Source: Abelmoschus esculentus (lineage: Eukaryota; Streptophyta; Magnoliopsida; Malvales; Malvaceae). From it: 64,000 nt of DNA. The position numbers and the translations under genes were made by a program. How positions within the stretch are numbered: position 1 is the stretch's first letter; each line of letters opens with the position of its first letter. Under the pieces are notes generated by a model. That model was not told the origin of the DNA. It did not search any database and saw only the letters and a program-made list of their open reading frames with translations. Location: assembly GCA_035048815.1 (NCBI GenBank), contig JAUCBN010000038.1, positions 15,562,501 through 15,626,500 on the forward strand, read 5' to 3'. Of this stretch, positions 48,120 to 60,910 are shown piece by piece.

Positions 48120-48900
48120 ATGTCAATTTATTTTGCATCATTATTACCTATGAATATCTCTGATAATAGAGTAGATATCCCTGAATTAACTAGTGAGAAC
48201 TTTAAGTTCTGGAAGGAAGGTATTCTTCTGCAATTAGGGTGTATGAATATTGACTATGCTATAAGGAAATCTGAACCACATATAAGTGACACTAACAATC
48301 AGGCTGATCTTGCTCTATACGAAAAGTGGGAGCGATCCAATCGCTTAAGTATTATTTTCATTAAGAGCAAGGTTCCTGCTGATGTTCATGGCTCGATTGA
48401 GCATTATGAGAATGTCCATGATCTATTAAAGGCTATAGAGAAACAATTTCAGACTTCTCAAAAGTCATTAGCTAGCACTTTAATTATGAAGTTCATAATT
48501 CAGACATGGTTAAAATTCAGACATTTCAACCTCAAGTGTCTTAACTCATAAGTTGCGTGATTTGGCAGCTCGACTCAAGACACTTGAGGTTGAAATGTCT
48601 GAATTTTTACTAGTTCATTATATATTGAACACTCTTCCTTCTCAATACGTGCCATTTAAGATCTCTTATAACACACATAAAGATAAATGATCTATTGGTG
48701 ATCTTTTGACCATGTGTGATCAAGAAGAGGGTAGACTCGTACTAGAGATGGGAGAGAGTGCACTGGCGGTTACTCAAGGAAAGAATTTAGTCCAAGCCAA
48801 GCAAAAGGGGAAAGATAAAATGCAACCCCAAGCTGACATCAAGAAAGAGTCCAAGTGTTTCTTTTGTAAAAAGAAGGGACACATGAAGAAGGACTGTGTC
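48120..48900 (+). pseudogene. Copia gag, broken by a local inverted duplication
   Basis: The start MSIYFASLLPMNISDNRVDI leads into SENFKFWKEGILLQLG and KAIEKQFQTSQKSLASTL, typical of the Copia gag region. At 48512-48607 a perfect 31 bp inverted repeat disrupts it, and the frame differs on the two sides. Downstream LRDLAARLKTLEVEMSEFLL and ILNTLPSQYVPFK resume, with a TGA at 48688. A zinc knuckle CFFCKKKGHMKKDC lies at about 48858-48899. Gag would form the particle. Confidence 0.82.
48512..48607. repeat. Perfect 31 bp inverted repeat in gag
   Basis: Arms 48512-48542 and 48577-48607 are exact reverse complements, starting AAAATTCAGACATTTCAA, with a 34-base loop. The right arm fits the gag frame (RLKTLEVEMSEF), so the left arm is the inserted copy. 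Confidence 0.95.
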
Positions 48901-51900
48901 AAGTATAAGGGCTGGCTTGAAAGGAAAGGTAAATCAATCTCACTCGTTTGCTTTGAGTCAAATATGGTTGATGTTAATTATAACACATGGTGGATTGATT
49001 CTGGTTCTACAATCCATATCTCAAATTCCTTACAGGGATTAAAAAACCTGAGGGAACCAGTGGAAGTAATGGCTTTGTAGAAAAGACTTTATATTCCTAG
49101 TTTTTCAATAAATTTGATTTCTGTTTCAAGACTTGTACCCTTGGGGTATTGTTTTAATTTCTCGAATGTTGGTTTCAATTTATTTTATAAATCTGAAATT
49201 ATTGGAAATGGAACTTTATGTGATGGTATTTACTCTATTGATTTACAAAATAATGTCACTCATAATGTTATGCACATTCAAACTGGTACTAAGCGTTGTG
49301 TTATAAATAAAGATCCATCTACTTTATGGCATCGGAGATTAGGTCATATTTCTATTGAAAGGATTAAAAGATTAGTAAATGATAGGGTACTCAATACCTT
49401 GGATTTTACTGATTTTGATACTTGTGTAGACTGCATTAAGGGTAAGCAGACTAACAAGTCAAAGAAAGGTGCCAAGAGAAGTTCGACCATATTGAAAATC
49501 ATCCATCCTGATATCTATTGCCCAGATATGGATGTGCAAGGTCAGAAATACTTTATCACTTTCATAGATGATTACTCACGGTATACGTATCTCTATATGC
49601 TTCATCATAAAAGCGAAATATTAGAAGCCTTTAAGGTTTTCAAGGCTGAAGTAGAGAAACAATGCGGTAAGCAAATAAAGATTGTGAGAACAGATAGAGG
49701 TGGTGAATATTATGGTAGATACACAAAAGATGGATAAGCACATGGTCTATTTGCGAAGTTTCTTCAAGACAACGATATAGTTGCCCAATACACCATGCCA
49801 AGCTCGCCTGATCAGAATGGTGTTGCGGAAAGAAGAAATCGAACTTTAATGGACATGGTGCGAAGTATGCTTAGTAGCTCTAAGCTACCTAAGTCTTTAT
49901 GGGTTGATGCTCTTAAGACGGCTATGTATATATTAAACCGGGTCCCAACCAAGGTTGTCTCAATGACACCTTTTGAGTTATTCAAAGGTTGGAAACTGAG
50001 TTTGCGACATATACACATATGGGGATGCCCGTCTAAAGTGAGCATTTATAACCCACAAGAAAAAAAACTGGACCCAAGGACTATTAGTGGGTATTTCATT
50101 GGATATGTCGAAAAGTCCAAAGGTTACAGATTCTATTGTCCATCTGATAACACTAGAATTATGGAATCAAGAAATACAAAATTTCTTGAGAATGACTCAA
50201 TCAGTGGGAGTGGTCTGTCTCAAGATTCAATACCCGTAGATCAACCATCCACTTCAAGTGAGAGATTGGTTATCATATATAACACCCCTCAAGCTCAATC
50301 GAGCGTTGAACAACCAATCAATGAAGTTCCACAAGTTACTGAAAATACTCCAATAGATCAAGTTGTTCAAGAAATTACAGAAATTATTGAACAACCAGTT
50401 GAACAACATGATCCACAAGAGAATGTTAGTTCAACATTAAGAAAATCTATTAGAGAAAGAAAATCAGCAATTTCTAGTGATTATTTTGTGTATTTACAAG
50501 AATTTGACTATAATGTTGGAGCTGAAAATGTTCTTGAGTCATTTTCAAGTGCCATGAGCTGCAATGAGTCACAATTATTGTGTGATGCTATGAAGGATGA
50601 GATGAATAGGAAGAGCAACAAAGTTTGGGATCTTGTACCGTTTCCTGATGGTGTAAAAGCCATTGGGTGTAAATGGGTCTTCAAAACAAAAAGAGACTCA
50701 AAAGGCAACATAGAGAGATATAAAGCAAGACTCGTTGCTAAAGGATTCACTCAGCGAGAAGGAATCGATTACACTGAGACTTTTAGTCCAGTATCTAAGA
50801 AAGATTCCTTATGCATTATGTTAGCATTTATAGCTCAATTTGACCTTGAGTTACAATAGATGGATATGAAAACTGAATTTCTTAACGGTGATCTAGCGAA
50901 AGTGGTATACATGAAACAACTTGAAGCATTTTCCTCTAGTGATGGTGATCACTTAGTTTGTAAGTTAAAGAAATCCATATATGGATTGAAACAAGCCTCC
51001 CGACAGTGGTATTTAAAATTCCATGAAGTTATCTCTTCATTTGGTTTTATTGAGAATATCATGGATCAATGTATATACCAGAAGGTCAGTGAGAGTAAAA
51101 TTTGTTTCCTTATCCTATATGTGGATGACATTTTACTTGCAACGAATGACAGGGGTATACTACATGATGTGAAACAATTTCTTTCTAAATATTTTGATAT
51201 GAAAGATATGGATGATGCATCTTATGTCATTGGCATTAAGATTCATCGTGACAGACATAAAGGTATTTTAGTTCTATCTCAAGAAACCTATATCAAAAAA
51301 GTTTTAAAAAGGTTTCGGATGAAAGATTGTTAACCTAGTGTTGCTCCTATCGTGAAGGGTGATAAGTTCAATTTGAATCAATACCCGAAGAACGAATTTG
51401 AGAAGGACCAAATGAGAAACATTCCATATGCTTCTGCTGTTGGAAGCTTGATGTATGCTCAAGTATGTTCAAGACCTGACATTGCATTTGCCGTTGGGAT
51501 GTTGTGAAGATATTAGAGTAATCCGGGTATAGACCACTAGAAAACTGCAAAGAAGGTTTTGAGATACCTTAAAGGGACAAAAGAATACATGCTTACATAT
51601 AGACGATCCAACCATTTGGAGGTGATTGGTTACTCCGATTCAGACTTTGCTGATTGTGTTGATTCACGTAAATCAATATCAGGTTACATATTTATGTTTG
51701 CCGGTGGAGCTATATCTTGGAGGAGCATTAAGTAGATTTTGACTGTTACTTCCACTATGTAGACCGAGTTCGTTTCATGTTTTGAGGCTACCTCACATGG
51801 AATATGGTTAAAGAATTTCATTTCTGGGCTTAGACTTGTGGATTTAATCTTTAGGCCATTAAGGATATATTGTGACAATTTAGCTGTTGTCTTTATGGCT

Positions 51901-52098
51901 AAGAACAACAAAAGTGGAAGTCGAAGTAAACACATCGATATTAAGTATCTAGCCATAAGGGAACGTGTTAAAGAAAAGAAAGTGGTCATTGAGCACATTA
52001 ACACTGAGCAAATGTTAGCTAATCCTTTGACTAAGGGCATGCCACCACATAAATATAAGGATCATGTTGTCACTATGAGACTTGTTCGTACTTTGTAA
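48901..52098 (+). pseudogene. Copia pol: protease, integrase, RT, RNase H
   Basis: One frame throughout. Protease site WWIDSGSTIHIS (about 48990). Integrase zinc site LWHRRLGHIS and CVDC, catalytic residues in FIDDYSRY, RTDRGGEY and DQNGVAERRNR. RT with KARLVAKGFTQREGIDYTET, an intact LYVDDILLATND (about 51118) and GLKQASRQWY. RNase H with YSDSDFADCVDSRKSISGY and HIDIKYLAIRE, ending at 52096-52098. In-frame stops are at 49078, 49735, 50857, 51331, 51505, 51514, 51538, 51733 and 51760. Catalytic residues are preserved, so decay is mainly by point nonsense changes. Confidence 0.93.
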
Positions 52099-52368
52099 TT
52101 TTCATTGTAAGAATAATTCAGTTGAAATTGTAATAAAGTTTGATATTTGTCATTTATGTTGTGTACACATTAAGTTTATTGTTTCAAGAAATATGACTAA
52201 AGTTTGGACCTAGAATAAACATTGAGTTTATTCATTAAGTATATGGGCTAAAGCGTTAAGACTTGATGTATGTGATACATGGAAGATACAACTCAATCAT
52301 AAGAGGAAATATTGTCATGATTCATACATTATATTTTTAACATTAAGATCTTTTGGAAAATACGAATC

Positions 52369-52379
52369 AAGTGGGAGAA
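52369..52379 (+). other. Copia polypurine tract
   Basis: AAGTGGGAGAA lies directly before the 3' LTR start TGTTGG at 52380. It primes plus-strand DNA. Confidence 0.9.
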
Positions 52380-52855
52380 TGTTGGTTGAATAACCGACCA
52401 TTTAGTGGTTCTTTTAAACCGTTTCCATGTTTCCACTATTCAATAATGGATATGGAAACTTAAAGCATGGTGTTCACGCATTCCCACATTCAACACTTTG
52501 TGGAGGTTAAGGTGTTAGTGTCGGGTAGTTTCAGGGGCATTTTTCTCCATTTGGTTGGTGGTTCATGATGGATGAACCCCCATAAATACCAATTGAGCCT
52601 AAGGTCCCTAAGCATCAAACACAAGCATCACATATTCCATCTAGTGAGTTTTGAGTACTTAGAAGATCTTGGTGGTTCTAATTATTTTGTAGCCGAGTTC
52701 TTTAATTTTTACGGTGGTTCGAGGTGTTATCACGGTGGTCTGACGAGCTCGACGGTGGTGCAACCACATCTCATTTGGCATAAGGTTTTGACAATGGCTG
52801 GAGGTATTTATTTTGATCCTTTTTCCGCTGCGTTTATGCTCGTTTAATGCTTACA
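52380..52855 (+). repeat. 3' LTR of the Copia element
   Basis: 476 bp, nearly identical to the 5' LTR with a small number of substitutions and short indels scattered by eye, which indicates a moderately old insertion. Confidence 0.95.
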
Positions 52856-52860
52856 TTATA

Positions 52861-54571
52861 TTTTTAATATTTGATATTAAAAGTTCTATTTTTTTCAATG
52901 TTTGTTGTTAGGGGCCTAATTTTTTTCAATACGTGTTATTAGGGATCTACTCTTAAAATATTTTTTTATATTTGTTAATAAGTACATACTATTAATTTTT
53001 TTCCATTACTTTCTATTCGATTGCTAATTTTTCTTCTTCTAATACTTGTTAGGATTTTAACCTTAAAATTTATTTTTTTAATATTTATTATAAGAAGCCT
53101 AACTTTTAGGTTCGTTCATAGACCATTAAAATCTCAGAAATAGGTCCGACTATGAGCAGATATAAGTGAGAAACAATTTGATATTACTTAAAAGGTTTCG
53201 AGTTTAATACTTTATATATACAAAAAAATTAAAAATTTATTAAAACCATGTGTACGGTATCAATTCCAAAATCTAAAAATCGAATAGAAAACCAAAAAAA
53301 TATACAAGCTTGATGATCCTCGCACCAAGATACATGTTGTGAAATTATAGATTGAAGTTATACTCGAGTAAAGTATACCCTATAAAAAAATTGTACAACG
53401 GGCGTCGAACACTGTTGAACGTCCCTAACGTTAAAAATCGTTGACCATCATTAAATTAATTAATAAAAAATAAAATTTTTAAGGATTGGACAAATAATTA
53501 ATAAAAGAGTGATAGACATACCATATTATATTAATAACAGTTTGAGTCCTTAAAATTTTAATTTTTATTAATGAATTTAATAATATTCAACGATGTTCAA
53601 CGTTAATGATGTTTAGTGGTGTTTGCCTCTCGTTATAGACTCATCCCTACCTATACATTGAATTTTTAATAAATTTAAATTGGACCAAAAAATGTTAAAT
53701 AAAACAAGAAAGCTTAGATTTTGTTGATCTTCAACTTCTTTTTAGGATTTTAGACAAACTTTGACCGGTTTAATTTTGGACAAACACAATAAAAAATCAT
53801 AAAAAATATCATTGATTAAATTAGTAACGATAAAATAAGAATTTATCTAGTATATATAGTTTTTAATTTAAAAATATAATAACATCTAAAAATAATATAA
53901 TTACATGTTAACGAATATAAATAATTATGTATAAATAAATTACCAATAAATAATAAAAAAATTGCTGCTTTCAGCCTAACTTGTTGCGTGGGTTTTTTAA
54001 TTTAAAGGCCTAATTCTAATTCTAATTTCTTTTCTTTCATTTATTTCTCATTAAATTGTTAATAATTGTACTTTAAATACTGCATTGATATTGGTTTAAC
54101 GAAGTCAAACTACGAATCTAACTAATGATTCCAGTCAAAAAAAATAATTTTTTAAAAGATTTTAATTTATAACGAATGTGGCTTATTAAAGAATTAATAA
54201 AAAAATATAAATATACGTTATCTTATAATTACCTATTAAAAAGTAAAATCAAACTAAAACTAAACTTATCCAAAATAATTAATCTATATTGTTAGGGAAA
54301 ATATTGGTGTATTATCAGTGTAAATATTAGTTTATACAAGTAAGTCGATTTTAATATTTAGGGTTTAACTTAAGGTTTAAAGTCTATAAATTTATATTTA
54401 GAGTTTTAAATTTAGGATTTAAGATTTAGGATCGTATATTTAGATTTTAAATTTTAAAATTTAAATAAATATATTTATAAAAAACATTGTCGATACATCA
54501 AATATTTTCTCTACTATGATTTGAATTCTATTTTAAAACACATATTTCATGATAGTCTTGCAGGACACTAA
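52861..54571. other. AT-rich intergenic stretch with a degenerate palindrome
   Basis: No gene is supported. About 53386-53480 and 53545-53640 form an imperfect inverted repeat (AACGTT...ATCGTTGA, TTAAATT and TTTAAGGA-type blocks in mirrored order), perhaps a decayed MITE of about 255 bp. Confidence 0.5.
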
Positions 54572-55115
54572 GGGCCAATTTACCATTGCTTTTAAAAAAT
54601 GCGGTGAGAAAGTACTTTTAAAAGTGTTTTATAGAAGTACTTTTAGATTTTTAGACTTGAGATTTTAAGTGTTTAGTATTGCTGTCAAAAAGTATTTTTA
54701 ATAAGATAAATGACAATTTTTGACATGATATTGTAAGTTATATTTGTAAATGATACTTTTTTTTAAGTTATAATATATAAAATATCATAAAAATATAAAA
54801 AAATATTTTTATTAATATATATATTTTTCTAATAATTGTATGCATTCTATAAAACTATAATAAATTTAAAATATTTTAATTAATATATGTAATTTTTAAA
54901 TTAAAAATATTTTATTAATTATATCTTTATAAAAATTATAAATTTATAAATTATAAATAAAACAATAGTAAATGAAGGTTAAATTTGTATTTTGACTCTC
55001 AAACACACTTTTATAACCGTAAAAGCTAAAAATTTTAACGAGTTGAAACACAGTTTTCCCCCCAAAAGCTTTGGGAGCCAAAAAGCTTGTTTTAAAAGCA
55101 TTGCTAAACGGGGTC
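54572..55115. mobile_element. Tourist-like MITE (PIF/Harbinger type), 544 bp
   Basis: Begins GGGCCAATTTACCATTGC and ends GCAATGC-type sequence when reversed (GACCCCGTTTAGCAATGC), an imperfect terminal repeat of about 23 bases. It is flanked by TAA on both sides (54569-54571 and 55116-55118), the usual 3 bp Tourist target. It has no coding capacity. Confidence 0.75.
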
Positions 55116-55652
55116 TAACAAGAGTCATATGATTTAACAATGAGAAATTATAAGATGAATCTTGTTTAAAATTTCTAAAATTTCGGTTAATTCAATTTTG
55201 ATTAATTTAGTTCGGCAACTGACCAAATTAACCGTCTCTATGACCATAACTTTTTAATCAATTTCACTCCCAAAAAGAGAATTTTAAAGGACAAAAGATT
55301 ACTACAAAGATCTTACGATATGAATTAACCGTCCCTATAAATCATCTTTTAAGTGAATTTTTATTTATAGAAAGATTATTTTAATTTAAAATAAAATTTT
55401 AAAAAATAAATTATTTTAAAAAATATAGATCAAAATAATTATTATATCAAATGTTAGATTTTTTTTTTTTTACATTAAGCCTAAATATAAACATTTTTGT
55501 ATAATAAGCTTGTTTACTTTGTTTGAGTGTGCAGTGTTCATTTCTGTTTAAAACCTCGACTGCAGGCAATTTGGCCTTCTCTGCGAATCTGCTCAACGCT
55601 GCTTTCTGACTTGAATTCCGATTAGGTTTTATACACCACCGGGGGATTGAAA

Positions 55653-55850
55653 ATGTGGAGGCTGAAACTCGGCGAGGGAGGGAATCCATGGCTGAGAACG
55701 GTGAACAATCACGTCGGGAGGCAGATTTGGGAGTTCGATCCCGACCTCGGATCGCCGGAGGAGTTAATGGAGATCGAGAAAGCTCGTATTAACTTCACCA
55801 AAAACCGATTGAAAAAGAAACACAGCTCAGATCTACTTATGCGATTGCAG
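55653..55850 (+). CDS. Cycloartenol-synthase-like oxidosqualene cyclase, first exon only
   Basis: ATG at 55653 opens 66 codons ending at a donor TTGCAG|GTATTT. The protein begins MWRLKLGEGGNPWLRTVNNH and continues VGRQIWEFDPDLGSPEEL and KKHSSDLLMRLQ. The MWxLK start, NNHVGRQ.WEFDP and KHSxDLLMR are hallmarks of plant oxidosqualene cyclases; the last is closer to cycloartenol synthase than to amyrin synthases. The enzyme cyclises 2,3-oxidosqualene at the ER membrane. No second exon was found in the remaining 8.1 kb, which holds nested LTRs and MITEs. The copy may be a fragment, or intron 1 may be very long. Confidence 0.75.
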
Positions 55851-56069
55851 GTATTTCGATACACATTCTTCGTCTCACGATCACTCTCGTTATAGATATT
55901 TTTTTAGAAAATTTCAAGTTTCTAGAGTAATTTCTTTAGGGATAAATTACGTCATTATTACTAAATTTTATTTTTTTTAAATGTTGAACTTATTTTAAAG
56001 TTTAAATAATAAATATCTTTTTATTAAAGTTTAGATATTAAACATTATTTATCACTCTTAACTCGTAGA

Positions 56070-59000
56070 TGTTGGAGTGTATAAAACAATGTACACTCAA
56101 AGTTTTGGAGTGGACTTAGAAGGAAACGCTCGTCAGTGTCAACATGATTTTGTTAAGATATATATAATACATAATATATTAAATAAATAAATATTAATTA
56201 TTAATAATAAATAATAATTAATAATATAATATTAATATTAAAATATTAAAAACAAAGTAAAAACTGAAAAAATGAAAAAGCAGAAACGTGAAGGTCGGGA
56301 GGTGTTTGGTGTCGATTTTCATGGGATTTTGGATTTGGATTGGAGTTGTTTTGAAAGGATTTTCGGTTTAATGGGGATAGAGGAAGTGTTTGAGTTGTTT
56401 TAGGATTGAATTGAATCCCTTTAAATAGGGATTCGATCAATCTGAGAAGGGCATTGGGATTGTGAGAAAATCGGGATTTGACCGGAGCAAGGTTTAGAAT
56501 TCAATCGGCAAGGAGGAGTTAAAGTGGAGATTTGGAGATTGGCAGCAAGTGAATCGGTCGAAATCGAGCTTTGAGGTAAGCTTTCAGTTTCATCTCCTTC
56601 GTTTGGTTATTGCTGGTGCTTAGATCTGAGTTTTGCTTATTTTTGGGTGTTTTGATCTTAAGAAATCTGTTTCTAGAAGTTGTTTTAAGGGTTTTTAGGT
56701 TTTCGCCGGCATCGGAATTGGTTTCTAGCGTCGGGAGGGTTTTTTCGACGATGATCGGCTCTTCTTTAGGGTCGCCGGCGAACTCGCCGAAGTTACCTTG
56801 GACGGCGGCGGGTTGGATTAAGCGGCGGTGCGTGTGGCGGTTCTTCGCCGTGTTCTTCATGTTCTTCGTGTTCATGAAGAACACCGAAGAACACCATGAT
56901 AAGTTCATGGTTTTGATCCGTTTCATCCTTATTTTCTGGGTTTAATGTGTTTAAGCCCAGAGGATTCTGGTTACTGAGTCATCAAGCCGAGTTGGGGAGA
57001 GGTTAGACTGACCGAGTCCACTCGGTTCAGTCTTTTATACCCCCTTTATACGGCACCATTTTGAGGGCTTTAGGCACTCGGGCCGGATCCGGATTTAACC
57101 CGGATCCACGCGTTTTGAGCAATAGTGGGCTAATAGCCCGTTTAGTCCCCCATGTTTAGGCAGTCTTGCAGTTAGCCCCCTAAACCTTCAGTAGTCATTC
57201 AATTTAGTCCTAGAAAGCCCTAATTAGTCCCTAAACTTCTAGAAATCACTCAATTAGGTCCCTAGAACCTCAAATAGGGCCTTAGAACTTTAGATTTCTC
57301 ACAATTAGGTCCTTTAGACCCTAGATTAAATCCTTAAGATTTAATTTATTTTAGATTTAATTAGGGTAAAAAATTAATTTTAAGACTTTAAAATTAATTA
57401 GGTCCTAAATTAGAACTTAGTTAATTGTAAGAAGACTTAAAAATTAATTTAACCTACTTAAAATCTAATATAAGTTAATTTGACCCCTAAGATTTAAAAA
57501 TTAGACTTAAAATAGGTTTAATTTAATTCTTTAATTTAGGAAATAATTTTAATTAATTAGCTTAATTAATTTTAATTAATTTTTAAAAATTAAGTTTTAA
57601 AATTAATCCAACTTAGGCCTAGTTTTGCCCTTAAACTTTAAAACACACACCAAACTAGACTCTAATTAGGTTTTTAAAATTCTTAAAAATTAGAAGATAA
57701 TTTTAATTAATTATTTTAATTAATCTCTAAAGTTTAAAAATTAAACCCTTTAATTAGGTCTAGTTAGCCTTAAGCCTTAAAACATTCACCCAACTTAGAC
57801 TTTAATTAGGCCTTTAATTCTTAAAAAATTTAGAAGATAATTTTAATTAATTAATTTTAATTAATTTCTAAAATGTTAAGATTTAAAACTAATTAAGTCT
57901 AATAAGCCTTAATTTCACCAAAACTAAACTTTAATTAAGTTAAAATTAAATTCTTAAAATTTAGAAGTTACTTTAATTAAAGACTTTTAATTAATCTAAT
58001 TTCTAAGTTAAGATTTAAAAATCAACTTAATTAAGTTTAACTCATCCCCAATTAAACCTTTGAGCCTAAAATTCACTAAGTGAGACTTTAATTAAGATTT
58101 AATTAAGATTCGAAGTTAAGGAAAATTTAATTAATTAATTTAATTAAAATTTTCTAAAACTTTAAAAATTAATTTCACACTTAATTAAGTCTTATCTTTT
58201 GTTCAAGGTTTGTTCTCGAGTCCCTTGTAATCTTTTTCTTTTAAATCCTTTGTACTCATGAGATGGAATTTTTTTGATGTAATATTATGCACGCCATTGA
58301 TTCTAATAAAAGTGATGAAGTTCCTTTATCTTGTCCTTTCTATTTTATGTTGTTTTGCATAGCATACTTTAGGAAGGTCACCTAATAAACTTAAGTTAAT
58401 TAATTTAGAGCCTTTTGGATTAGTCACTTAAATTAATTAATTTAATTAGGGAGAAAATCTAGTAATATAACATGTGAATCTTATGTCTCGGATACACTAA
58501 AGAGGTTGGTGTTTTGACGCACTATGATGCTGACCTAGAGAGTGTACCTTGGCATCGAATTCACGTGTTATTAAAAACCTAGAATTTTGACAAGAACTTA
58601 GGTTTAGAATTAAATAAAACGGGTAGGTAAATAACTAGTAACACTAGTAACTTAGGTTCTTATAAATCTAATCAATGGAGCTTTTTTTTAGGATTAGAAA
58701 TTAAAATGAACAAGATAAAAAATACTCATGCATTTTACTTTAGCCTTTTGAGGCGGAAGTTACATTCTTTTAAATTTGGGTGAGATTTCCTATCTAGAGG
58801 ACGTCTCGTTCAACTCAAGTTTAAAGGTGGTGTAACTTCTAAATCAAAAGGATATCCAAAATTCAAATAATGTTCATTTAATAATGGGAAATTAAATTAA
58901 TATCTTTCTTCAAAATGTGTTTTTCAAGGTACCAATTTTTGGGCGTTTGTAAGGATCGTCCTTACACGTAACCGACTCCCGAACCCAACTTTTTCAAAAC

Positions 59001-59813
59001 GAATCTCTAGTTTATTTTTATGATGTCTGGCCTACTTAAGTGGCCAGTGGCGACTCCCAGGCAACCTTTATTTCCAAAATTAAATTATGTTTTCCTAAAA
59101 TTTGGATTTTTCGAGATTAATAAAATTCATATTTTTTGAAAATCGATCGTCGAACTTTTTCACCCTAAAAATCGCGTTTTTTAAAAGAGGTCGCGACAGT
59201 CAGGAAAGGTAAAGGAAAAGCTCTCAGATTTCTCAAGGTAAGACAGTAAACACTGAATAGGATGATTAAAACTGAGAAATCTGCTTCATATTTATAGGCT
59301 GGACGTGAGGGCAGAATCGTCCAAAAAATCTGATTTTATCTGATTTGTTTTCAAATTTAATTAATTTAAATTTGAAATATACTAAAAAATAACAGATATA
59401 ATCCATTTAAAACTCGAAATTATCTGTTATTAAATCTGTTCAGTTAACAAATAAAATCTTTGTTATCCAATAAAATCTCGGATTAATCTGTTCAATTATT
59501 TATTTAAAATTCTTAGAATTTTAAATCAAACAGAACAACACCCTGCACAGCTTATAAAAGCAGTGTGACCGACAAAAATAAACCTTTCGTATTTCGTAAT
59601 AAATGAAAAGAAAAGTTCTTACAGACTTTCTCTAAAAAGATAGTACGCACGTGGACATGTTACCACGAGCCGGACGGACGACGGCGGTGGTGCACGAGGG
59701 ACTCCCTTGTTCTCTATCACTCAACAAGGAAGTGGAGGGATGCCTTAATAAATACCCATTCTCAAAGATATTTGTTATCCAAGTGGGATTCTAGCATTAT
59801 TATATTTCTCACA
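56070..59813. mobile_element. Outer solo LTR (Copia-like), about 677 bp, split by a nested LTR
   Basis: Starts TGTTGGAGTGTATAAAAC at 56070 and ends TATTTCTCACA at 59813, flanked by GTAGA at 56065-56069 and 59814-59818. Removing the inner insertion with one of its target copies leaves about 677 bp with a TATA-like CTTATAAAAGCAG near 59548. It lies just downstream of the cyclase exon. Confidence 0.8.
56137..59198 (+). mobile_element. Inner solo LTR of the Tat-like Ty3 family, 3062 bp
   Basis: Starts TGTCAACATG at 56137 and ends GGTCGCGACA at 59198, flanked by perfect GTCAG duplications (56132-56136 and 59199-59203). It carries the conserved LTR block at 58940-59060 shared with LTRs A, B and C. 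Internal open frames (56519-56945) are not genes. Solo LTRs form by recombination between the two LTRs of one element. Confidence 0.85.
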
Positions 59814-59818
59814 GTAGA

Positions 59819-60531
59819 TAGTGATCGTTTGATTTAAAATTTCGTTAATCACTTTATTTTACCTTCTTAGTCTATTTCTCAGAAAGTGTTTTGTAACCTA
59901 TAAATAATATTTTTTTTCTATCATTCATTGTCAAATAAAAATTATTTTTTAATATATTATTTTTCTCGTATCAGTGAAGTTTCTCGCGATTTAAATTTTT
60001 AAAGTATTTTTTTTTGTTCACTGATCAATGACCACAGTTAAAAAATTAATAAAATAATAATTAAAAACATTTAATTTTTTTAACTTCGGTAAATATATAG
60101 AATAAAATTTTAAAAATTTTGAAGACTAAAATATATTTAAAAGTAAAATCTAATCATTATTTATTAAATTTACCCTTTTTTATTTTTGGTTTAAACACAA
60201 CACTAATTGTGATTATGAGAGAAACTTAAAAGTTGGTTTCATGTGCACTGAATTTTATCCGAGTTTATCTATGCATAATATAATAATATCAAATATAAAA
60301 ATAACAAATAAATAGATATAAATAATATATAACTGTCTAATGTCCATTCTCCATGCCCAAAGTCCATTATAAGAGCCCAAATACTTTTGCATATATTTTC
60401 TCCTCCCCAAATCTGGTTGCAATAGCCCAAAGAAACACACATTCAAATTTCCCCGCCTAAATGCGTCATGGGGTAGTCTCTGGTTAGTCCTTTCATGGAT
60501 TCTGATTTTACGGACATCAGCGGTTTAACAC
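59819..60531. other. Sequence after the nested LTRs
   Basis: AT-rich to about 60330, then a less AT-rich segment (60340-60530) that could be a promoter or 5' leader. No cyclase exon 2 was recognised. Confidence 0.45.
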
Positions 60532-60595
60532 ATGGATTCTGATTCTGGTTACACCAGCGATGCCAGCAGAGTGATTAAACGATCAATGTCAAATG
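60532..60595 (+). CDS. Possible short first exon of an unrecognised gene
   Basis: ATG at 60532 opens MDSDSGYTSDASRVIKRSMS plus N and part of one codon, followed by a donor-like G|GTAAAA. A near copy of the first bases (CATGGATTCTGATT) lies 37 bases upstream. No following exon was identified, so this may be a gene fragment or chance. Confidence 0.22.
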
Positions 60596-60910
60596 GTAAA
60601 AATTATATTCTAAAACAGATACTACTATAATCACTATTAGCTTGTTAAAAAAATATTATAAATAGGGATAAGAGAGAATTTTTTTAATGATCATTATCCA
60701 TTAATTACGTACTATAAATGTAAATATAATATTACTAATAATAATAATATAAGAGAGAGAAGGGTCTTATCTTGGGTATTCGAACAACTGTCGAAAATTG
60801 AAATCGTCGGGAATTAGAGAGTCATCAGAGATGAAATTGATTACTAAAGATATAGTCGGAATCCTCAAATTATAGATAAAAGCAAATAATAACACTAAAT
60901 ATACAAAATT

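Larger units (their letters stand above)
46846..52855 (+). mobile_element. Copia retrotransposon with both LTRs, 6010 bp
   Basis: LTRs 46846-47323 and 52380-52855, flanked by TTATA on both sides (46841-46845 and 52856-52860). A tRNA-Met-like primer site follows the 5' LTR and a polypurine tract precedes the 3' LTR. Internal order is gag, protease, integrase, RT, RNase H, the Copia order. The structure is complete but gag is rearranged and pol carries about ten stops, so the element is no longer autonomous. Confidence 0.95.

Noticed and set aside
56519..56945. Overlapping frames of 111-135 codons
   Set aside because: They lie inside the inner solo LTR and have no recognisable domain.
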